Assembly: GCA_003023695.1 (NCBI GenBank) | Contig: PXYW01000012.1 | Location: 1-64,000 of the forward strand | Reading direction: 5' to 3' | Origin: Sulfobacillus benefaciens | GTDB lineage: Bacteria > Bacillota > Sulfobacillia > Sulfobacillales > Sulfobacillaceae | DNA length: 64,000 nucleotides | Shown here: piece by piece, positions 58,531 to 64,000 of the stretch | Layout: each line of letters starts with the position of its first letter | Position numbering within the stretch: position 1 is the stretch's first letter | Notes under the pieces: model-generated | Seen by the model: the letters and a program-made list of their open reading frames with translations, nothing else | Databases searched by the model: none | What the model was told of the DNA's origin: nothing | Program-made: the position numbers and the translations under genes

Positions 58531-59151
58531 ATGTCAATGTACTCAACAATGAAACTCCAGCTTCAGCAGTCTTACGACCGTCAGGCCCGGGAACGGGATC
58601 AGTTCGGCAAAGATCATTGGAAGGTGGCGGAGCGTGCCCTCTTTTTATCCACTCTCCGGGAACATCACTTGAACCGACTCTTGGAAGTTGGGGCGGGCAC
58701 CGGACAGGACAGTGTGTTCTTCCAAGAACACGGCGTGGTTGTCACCGCTCGGGATCTGTCGAGTGAGATGATTCGTCTTTGCCGCGACAAACATCTCGAT
58801 GCCCGCCAAATGGATATCTACAATCTTGACTTTCCGCCGAATAGTTTTGATGCAATATGGTCAATGAACTGTCTGCTACATGTTCCCAAAGCGGATCTTG
58901 CCGAGGTGCTAACCGGTATCCGCCAGGTTTTACGAATGGAGGGAGTGTTCTATCTGGGGGTTTACGGTGGGCCAGATTCGGAAGGGATCTGGGAGGGTGA
59001 CAGCTGTGAACCCAAGCGCTTTTTCTCGTTTCACACGGATGAGTCTCTTCAAAGGGCCGTAGCGCAACACTTCCGCATCTTGTGCTTCCGGCCCGTCGAC
59101 TACGGCCACCCATTGCTTCACCTTCAGTCCTTAATGTTGCAAAAAGTGTAA
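58531..59151 (+). CDS. Class I SAM-dependent methyltransferase
   Basis: 206 residues. LLEVGAGTGQDSVFFQ (SAM glycine motif), VVTARDLSSEMIRLCR (acidic strand 2 end), DFPPNSFDAIWSMNCLLHVPK (motif IV/post-motif I) and a C-terminal FRPVDYGHPLLHLQSLML. Looks like a small-molecule or UbiE/Methyltransf_11-type enzyme; substrate unknown. AAGG lies just upstream of ATG 58531; ATG 58537 is also possible. It stands alone between two oppositely directed blocks. Confidence 0.85.
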   Translation: MSMYSTMKLQLQQSYDRQARERDQFGKDHWKVAERALFLSTLREHHLNRLLEVGAGTGQDSVFFQEHGVVVTARDLSSEMIRLCRDKHLDARQMDIYNLDFPPNSFDAIWSMNCLLHVPKADLAEVLTGIRQVLRMEGVFYLGVYGGPDSEGIWEGDSCEPKRFFSFHTDESLQRAVAQHFRILCFRPVDYGHPLLHLQSLMLQKV

Positions 59152-59483
59152 CTGCGACTCCCGCTTAATACTTGGCAAGCGATTCATGCGGACTCTCGGG
59201 GGCGTTAGCTCCACAATAAAAATGACGACGGTACTGCATAAATATGAACTGCGGCTTGGTGAAAACCGAACACGTCTCAAGAAAGCGAGAGGGCATACCC
59301 CGCCGTATGCGGCCGGCTACGCCCTCTCGCACGCAATTTCGGTTCCACGGTGCGTTCGGTCTTCTGAGAGCCTGAGTGTCCAATTAGACTTACCACCACT
59401 TTAAATCAGCAAACCAACAACAGCTCGATCAAATCACTTCACAGGGCACATTGGCTAAAACACATAAAGCGACGGGCTTTTCC
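59152..59483. other. Intergenic region with structured terminator
   Basis: Space between the converging methyltransferase and dehydrogenase genes. Apart from the hairpin at 59285-59330, nothing recognisable. Confidence 0.5.
59285..59330 (-). terminator. Compound hairpin, probable terminator of the dehydrogenase gene
   Basis: Outer stem GCGAGAGGGC (59285-59294) with GCCCTCTCGC (59321-59330); inner GCATAC/GTATGC (59293-59298, 59305-59310). Read on the minus strand it is followed by TTTCTT, giving a terminator form about 150 bases after the dehydrogenase stop. Confidence 0.6.
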
Positions 59484-61910
59484 CTAACCGTTAAGTCCGG
59501 GTGCTTTAGCTACCACGGGATCTTTAGACATTACGCCCGACACCCATTTCCCATTGATCTCCACTTCTACCGTGGAGCCCATCGGAATGGAAGTAGGCAG
59601 ATAAGCGTACGCAATGCTCTTTTTCAGGGTATACCCATATCCACCGCTCGTGACCCGTCCGACAATTTGGTCGCCCCACTGGACGGGCTCCCCGCCTTCG
59701 GCTACATATTGACCTTCACCTATCACAATGCACCGCAGCCGCTGGGAAACCCCCAGGGCCTTTTGCTTTGTCAATGCCTCTTTCCCGATAAAATCCTCTT
59801 TTTCGAGCTTGACACAAAACCCCAGTCCCGCCTCATAAGGCGTTGTTTCCGGGGTAACATCCGCCCCCCAGACCCGATATCCTTTCTCGAGACGCAACGA
59901 ATCGATCGCGCGGTACCCTCCCGGTACCAAGCCGTAAGGCTGTCCTGCCTGATACAAAAGGTTCCACAGCCTTAGTCCATACTCCATGGGGCAATAAAAT
60001 TCCCATCCCAGTTCTCCGACGAACGTCACCCTCGAAGCCAAACATAAGACGTCTCCCACAGAAACCCACTGTGCCGTCATATAGGGAAAAGCCTGATTGC
60101 TAATGTCCTCAATGATGAGTTCCTGCGCAACCTCCCGGGCTTTTGGACCCCATAAGGCAATGCAGGCATATTGTGACGTCACGTCTTGCAAGTGCACAGT
60201 TCCATCCAGGGGCAGATGCTTCTTTACCCACCCCATATCATGATGTCCAAAGGCAGTACCGGTAATGAGGCGAAACCTATCCATGCCTAACCGTGCAACC
60301 GTCAGATCACACTCAATGCCTCCTCTGGCATTGAGCATTTGCGTATAAATCAATGATCCCACTGGTTTGTCCAAGTCGTTGTCACATAAATGCTGCAAGA
60401 GTTGAAGAGCTCCTGGTCCTGAGACTTCAAACTTGCTAAAAGAGGTCTCGTCGAACAGTGCTACGCCCTCTCGCGTAGCGCGATGCTCTACTCCAATCGC
60501 CGAAGACCACACTTGTCCCGCCCAACCTAAAGGACGCTCAGATTCATCATCAACCTGATTGGAGCGAAACCAATTGACCCGCTCCCAGTTGGCCTTCTCG
60601 CCAAATTCAGCGTCAAGTGCCACCAGCTGCGGATAAACTGGAGACTCCCGCAGGGGGCGCGCACTGTGGTTTTCCTCATGCGGGTAGCGAATGTCGTAAT
60701 AAGTGGAATAGATTTCACGTGTTCTTTGCAGCGCCAGGCTTTGACTGCGATACTGAGGTCCAAAACGCCGAATGTCCATCTTCCATAGATCTAGCGAAGG
60801 CTCTCCCTCTAGAATCCATTCCGCCATCATGCGACCCACGCCGCCCGCTCCGGCAATTCCGTGAGCGCAAAAACCCGCGGCCACAAAAAACCCATGAAGC
60901 TCCGATTCGCCTAATATGAATTCCCCATCAGGGGTAAAGGCTTCTGGGCCGTTGATGAAAGTTTGGATACCCGCTCCCTCCATTGCTGGAACCCGTAAAA
61001 TGGCGCCTTCCATAATTGGTGTAAAGCGATCCCAATCAGGAGACAACAACTGCCCATTAAAAGTCTCTGGAATGCCATCTAGGCCCCAGGGAGCAGGCGT
61101 TCTTTCATATCCCCCCATCACTAGACCACGCCCCCAACTGCGGAAGTACACCAAATTATCGGGATCCCGCATCGTAGGCAAACGGTCCATAACATTGGGA
61201 TCAACATCATCAAGCGCCGTTGTGATAATGTATTGATGCTGCATTGGGATTACCGGAACATGAATCCCGGCCAGACGCCCAATTTGTCCTGAGTACATAC
61301 CGCCGGCATTGACCACAATCTCGGCTTTAATGACCCCCTTGTCGGTCACCACTCGGCTTACCCGTCCATGTTCGGACTCAATCGCTAGAACCCGCGTGAA
61401 GGTATTGATTTCTGCGCCACGCTGCCGGGCGCCTTTAGCTAAAGCTTGCGCAAGATTGCTGGGATCCAAATACCCGTCGGTGGGTAAATAGGCGGCACCT
61501 AAGACATTTTTAGGGTCCATCAAGGGAAACAGGTCGCGCGCTTCTCCAGCTGATATCAACTCTAGGGGCAACCCGAATGTCTTGGCCCAGCCTGCCTGGC
61601 GCTGCAACTCCTCAAAACGCTCCGGTGTGGAAGCCAATCGCAAACTCCCTACCTCTCGCCATCCCGGGTCGACCCCAGTGTCCTCTTTGAGCCGACGATA
61701 CAACTCTGCGCTGTACATCAACATTTTGGTTAATGACACTGATGAGCGCAATTGTCCTACCAATCCCGCCGAATGAAACGTAGAACCACTGGTCAGTTCG
61801 TTGCGATCCAATAAAACTACATCGTGACAACCAAGCAGGGTCAGGTGATACGCAATGCTGGTCCCGGCTACTCCTCCGCCAATAACCACGACTCGTGCTT
61901 CTGATTTCAT
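59484..61910 (-). CDS. Dimethylglycine/sarcosine-dehydrogenase-like flavoprotein with GcvT domain
   Basis: 808 residues. N-terminal DAO fold: VVVIGGGVAGTSIAYHL (FAD), and SGSTFHSAGLVG with a His near 46 at the site of covalent flavin attachment in dimethylglycine dehydrogenase. The FAO_M region follows, then a C-terminal aminomethyltransferase (GcvT) domain (GVALFDETSFSKFEVSGP, LTVARLGMDRFRLITG, GYRAIDSLRLEKGYRVWG) that binds tetrahydrofolate. It oxidatively demethylates N-methyl amino acids and passes the one-carbon unit to folate. ATG 61910 has AAAGGTGG upstream. Downstream of a choline-kinase-like gene, fitting choline/betaine breakdown. Confidence 0.88.
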   Translation of the reverse strand: MKSEARVVVIGGGVAGTSIAYHLTLLGCHDVVLLDRNELTSGSTFHSAGLVGQLRSSVSLTKMLMYSAELYRRLKEDTGVDPGWREVGSLRLASTPERFEELQRQAGWAKTFGLPLELISAGEARDLFPLMDPKNVLGAAYLPTDGYLDPSNLAQALAKGARQRGAEINTFTRVLAIESEHGRVSRVVTDKGVIKAEIVVNAGGMYSGQIGRLAGIHVPVIPMQHQYIITTALDDVDPNVMDRLPTMRDPDNLVYFRSWGRGLVMGGYERTPAPWGLDGIPETFNGQLLSPDWDRFTPIMEGAILRVPAMEGAGIQTFINGPEAFTPDGEFILGESELHGFFVAAGFCAHGIAGAGGVGRMMAEWILEGEPSLDLWKMDIRRFGPQYRSQSLALQRTREIYSTYYDIRYPHEENHSARPLRESPVYPQLVALDAEFGEKANWERVNWFRSNQVDDESERPLGWAGQVWSSAIGVEHRATREGVALFDETSFSKFEVSGPGALQLLQHLCDNDLDKPVGSLIYTQMLNARGGIECDLTVARLGMDRFRLITGTAFGHHDMGWVKKHLPLDGTVHLQDVTSQYACIALWGPKAREVAQELIIEDISNQAFPYMTAQWVSVGDVLCLASRVTFVGELGWEFYCPMEYGLRLWNLLYQAGQPYGLVPGGYRAIDSLRLEKGYRVWGADVTPETTPYEAGLGFCVKLEKEDFIGKEALTKQKALGVSQRLRCIVIGEGQYVAEGGEPVQWGDQIVGRVTSGGYGYTLKKSIAYAYLPTSIPMGSTVEVEINGKWVSGVMSKDPVVAKAPGLNG

Positions 61911-61944
61911 TGTTGCCCACCTTTGTCTAGTTTTTTCTGGCGCA

Positions 61945-62859
61945 TCATTCCAATATCTGAAGCGCTTGTTCTACAGCAGCACTCTGCACCGCCTTCTGCA
62001 CTCGGTAAAAATGGCGTCTAGCATATTGTTCAAAATCAAAATCCAGCTGAGACACTAAACGCTGTACTGAGCCCCAAAGGGCTTCACGCAAGTCCGACAT
62101 GACTCGCATAAGGCGGATGGCAGCTACATGAGGCTGCACGTCGGATTCTTTGAAATACAGACGAGCTAACGTTTCTTCTTGAGGCGGCAATAGTTGTTGG
62201 TTAGAGGCAAAGTTGCCTAAATCAAAATAAGGCGTTCCCAGCCCAGCGTATTCCCAATCCACTAGCCACATCCGATCATCCTTCGAATCCAACACAAAAT
62301 TTGCAGCCAACAAATCATTATGGCAAAGGGCAGAGGGTTGAACTGGCAAGCATGCTTCAACCCTCTGCGCTATGGTAAGCGCAGCCTCCATGGCCTGCCT
62401 ATCGATTAATGGCGTATTGCGCACCAATTCCCAGTAGTGTCGAATCACATGAAACACGGAAAATGATTTGACTTTAGGTGTAGTATGGTGAATTTTCTGC
62501 AACAGTTCCACTACCTGTGCCATACGCCTTGGTTGGGCAAGGTCGTTGGACGACAAAGTACGGCCCACAACATAGTTAGTAATCAAGATGCGTTGGTCTC
62601 GTAAATAGTAGCGCACCAAGGGAGCTACTCCCAACTCACCCGCGGTGACTGTGGACACATATTCTACATCGCGGTCAATGCCCAATTGTTCAGCCCCTTC
62701 GCTTCCTAATCGGACAAAGAACGCCTCTTCTGCGACCTGCACCCAAAAGTTTTCATTGGTCATGCCGCCGGAAATTTTGGTCACTCCTAAAGAGTGAGGT
62801 CGCCATGCGGGAATCAAAGTTTTCAACATTTGCTCCAAGTCATCACTCAGGCTCGTCAT
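61945..62859 (-). CDS. Choline/ethanolamine-kinase-like phosphotransferase
   Basis: 304 residues. N-terminal lobe with SGGMTNENFWVQV (the S-G-x-x-N-x-x-F nucleotide loop of LicA/choline kinases), catalytic ALCHNDLLAANFVL (Brenner H-x-D...N) and LVDWEYAGLGTPYFDLGNFA (metal Asp). The match is to the LicA/choline kinase branch of the APH family more than to antibiotic kinases. ATG 62859. It lies 34 bases upstream of the dimethylglycine-dehydrogenase-type gene, supporting an N-methylated amine substrate such as choline. Confidence 0.82.
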   Translation of the reverse strand: MTSLSDDLEQMLKTLIPAWRPHSLGVTKISGGMTNENFWVQVAEEAFFVRLGSEGAEQLGIDRDVEYVSTVTAGELGVAPLVRYYLRDQRILITNYVVGRTLSSNDLAQPRRMAQVVELLQKIHHTTPKVKSFSVFHVIRHYWELVRNTPLIDRQAMEAALTIAQRVEACLPVQPSALCHNDLLAANFVLDSKDDRMWLVDWEYAGLGTPYFDLGNFASNQQLLPPQEETLARLYFKESDVQPHVAAIRLMRVMSDLREALWGSVQRLVSQLDFDFEQYARRHFYRVQKAVQSAAVEQALQILE

Positions 62860-63163
62860 CGTTGCCTACTCATCCCCTTACTTCGCTCCAAACCCAAGAC
62901 CTTACAGCATAGATTGACGGGATATTATTGCCACGCTATAGTCATACTGTTGAATATTTCTCATATTATACAACGTTCCGTAGCATTTTTTACAAATGCG
63001 CCTAACATTCGTAATATTTCTTGGGAATCTATGAGGAAGCTGAGAAATCGTGAGTTGTGAGGACAAACTCCTTCACTTTAAGCCAGGTCTTACAAAAAAT
63101 CTTTTAGCATTATAGCGTCAAAAACCATTAAATCATTACAATCCCACGCCTGCCGCCCGACTT
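62860..63163. other. Intergenic region upstream of the kinase
   Basis: AT-rich and no credible gene. It should hold the promoter of the kinase-dehydrogenase pair (AT-rich hexamers such as TATAAT on the minus strand near 62975), but no convincing -35/-10 pair stands out. Confidence 0.4.
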
Positions 63164-64000
63164 TCATTGGCTGTCGGTTTCGGTGATTTGCGTCTTAAGC
63201 ATTTGTGTGCCAAGCCAAAAGGCTGATCCTATCAGGATAACCAGGGCTAAACGACTAACCGAGTACACCCAATTAGGCGTAAACATCACGACTTTGCCTA
63301 ACAAGAAGGAAAACAAAGATGCGTGGTAATAACGCCATAACGTATGATTAAGCACCGCGACAGTGAGTCCAAAACCTATCAATACCAGAAGCGATCGAAC
63401 CCACCCTGGTGCTCGCAACAGCCCTTGCACCCCTATCCAAGAAACAGGACCTAATAAGAAAAAGAAGTAGCGACCTTGAAGAAAACTTGCCCCAGTAGCT
63501 TGTGTATATTGCCATTCGACAACCCACAAAATGAAGACACCTACTGCAATCAAGGTCAAGGACAGCCATCGGTCCTGCCGAAAACGTCCTACAACCAGGC
63601 CGCTCCCAATAAGCACGACCCACATTCCCATCAACGCGTTATAAATTCCCATGGCATTATGCCATGGCGCCCACCAGGGAAAGTCAATACCAAACGTAGT
63701 TTGCACAACCATTAAATTACGCTCAAAAGATCCATTAAGTAGTTCACTATGAATCAGCCAACTTAAATTACGCGGGTCAGATCCTAACCCTTGATAGGTT
63801 AATGGGGGCAATAGCGAGTGATAGCGAGCCCATGTCAATAAAAGCCAGGGACCAGCAATGAGTGCCGCGGGGATAGACGCCTTCAGCAACCACATCACAC
63901 GTTGATAAATTTCCGGAAGACTTGCCCACAGTTGATAAATCACAAAGGGAATTGCCACCAACAGAACAATATAGGCTTCTTCTTTGGTCCATATTGACAA
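63164..64000 (-). CDS. Multi-spanning membrane protein, GT39/PMT-like C-terminal part (cut by window end)
   Basis: 278 residues visible, the start lying beyond the right edge or at the frame's first ATG near the edge. About seven to eight hydrophobic segments, with an extracellular loop containing WWAPWHNAM and GFQGRYFFF-like QGRYFFFLLGP, which resembles the C-terminal region of ArnT/PMT-type lipid-linked glycosyltransferases. The N-terminal catalytic Asp-Glu region of such enzymes is not in view, so the family call is tentative. Ends with a polar tail. Confidence 0.5.
   Translation of the reverse strand: MSIWTKEEAYIVLLVAIPFVIYQLWASLPEIYQRVMWLLKASIPAALIAGPWLLLTWARYHSLLPPLTYQGLGSDPRNLSWLIHSELLNGSFERNLMVVQTTFGIDFPWWAPWHNAMGIYNALMGMWVVLIGSGLVVGRFRQDRWLSLTLIAVGVFILWVVEWQYTQATGASFLQGRYFFFLLGPVSWIGVQGLLRAPGWVRSLLVLIGFGLTVAVLNHTLWRYYHASLFSFLLGKVVMFTPNWVYSVSRLALVILIGSAFWLGTQMLKTQITETDSQ

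Noticed and set aside
61945-62859. Aminoglycoside resistance kinase
   Set aside because: The N-terminal SGGMTNENF loop and the neighbouring dimethylglycine-dehydrogenase-type gene fit the choline/ethanolamine kinase branch better.
1-64000. CRISPR arrays, insertion sequences, tRNA or rRNA genes
   Set aside because: No regular spaced repeats, no transposase-like frames with terminal inverted repeats, and no recognisable tRNA or rRNA segments were seen by eye.

Overview
The window looks like chromosomal DNA of a Firmicutes-type bacterium, about 50% GC. Shine-Dalgarno sequences are G-rich (AAGGAGG, often GGGGG), GTG and TTG starts are common, and neighbours often overlap by 1-4 bases (ATGA, TTGA, TAATG). 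The gene mix (lower B12 pathway, aerobic molybdenum hydroxylase, Paa-type oxygenase, BlaI/M56, YwqA/YwqB-like SNF2 and SWIM pair) would fit a Sulfobacillus-like acidophile, but that genus call is an inference. I saw no rRNA, tRNA, CRISPR array or insertion sequence.

Layout. 1-6.9 kb: end of an FkbM-type methyltransferase; a BlaI repressor / M56 protease / beta-propeller lipoprotein unit with a clear operator; a methyltransferase fused to a universal stress domain; topoisomerase III. 6.9-14.3 kb: a YoaE-like molybdoenzyme with a CoxG-like protein and a membrane protein; an APC permease; a TetR / DHA2 efflux pair. 14.3-26.3 kb: SWIM protein and SNF2 helicase, then lower cobalamin genes (cobD, cobS, cbiB, cobU, cobQ, a cobalamin-binding protein, cobB) behind an amidohydrolase. 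26.6-32.4 kb: an acyl-CoA ligase / SDR / Paa-type oxygenase operon downstream of a TetR gene; its PaaD is split into two genes. 32.4-34.4 kb: a structured leader and a lipoprotein. 34.4-38.7 kb: aldehyde dehydrogenase, SDR, glutamine-synthetase-like ligase and an Lrp regulator, probably amine or polyamine breakdown. 38.9-45.4 kb: two phosphodiesterases diverging from a HAD phosphatase and a complete ABC importer, probably organophosphate scavenging. 45.4-48.2 kb: APC permease and a HAD phosphatase.

48.2-58.0 kb holds the most interesting unit: nine genes on the minus strand behind one strong promoter, with a bidirectional-looking hairpin at the end. It combines a three-subunit molybdenum hydroxylase (CoxM/CoxS/CoxL type, without the CO dehydrogenase signature), MBL hydrolase, cupin, AtzA/TrzN-type amidohydrolase, benzoate-CoA-ligase-like enzyme, PaaX regulator and CoxG. 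This reads as a self-contained pathway for an unidentified aromatic or N-heterocyclic compound.

58.5-64 kb: a class I methyltransferase, a dimethylglycine/sarcosine dehydrogenase-type protein, a choline-kinase-like protein and the end of a multi-spanning membrane protein cut by the window edge. Start codons were often moved downstream from the longest reading frame where a Shine-Dalgarno sequence, an upstream gene or a promoter made the shorter start better; each case is explained.
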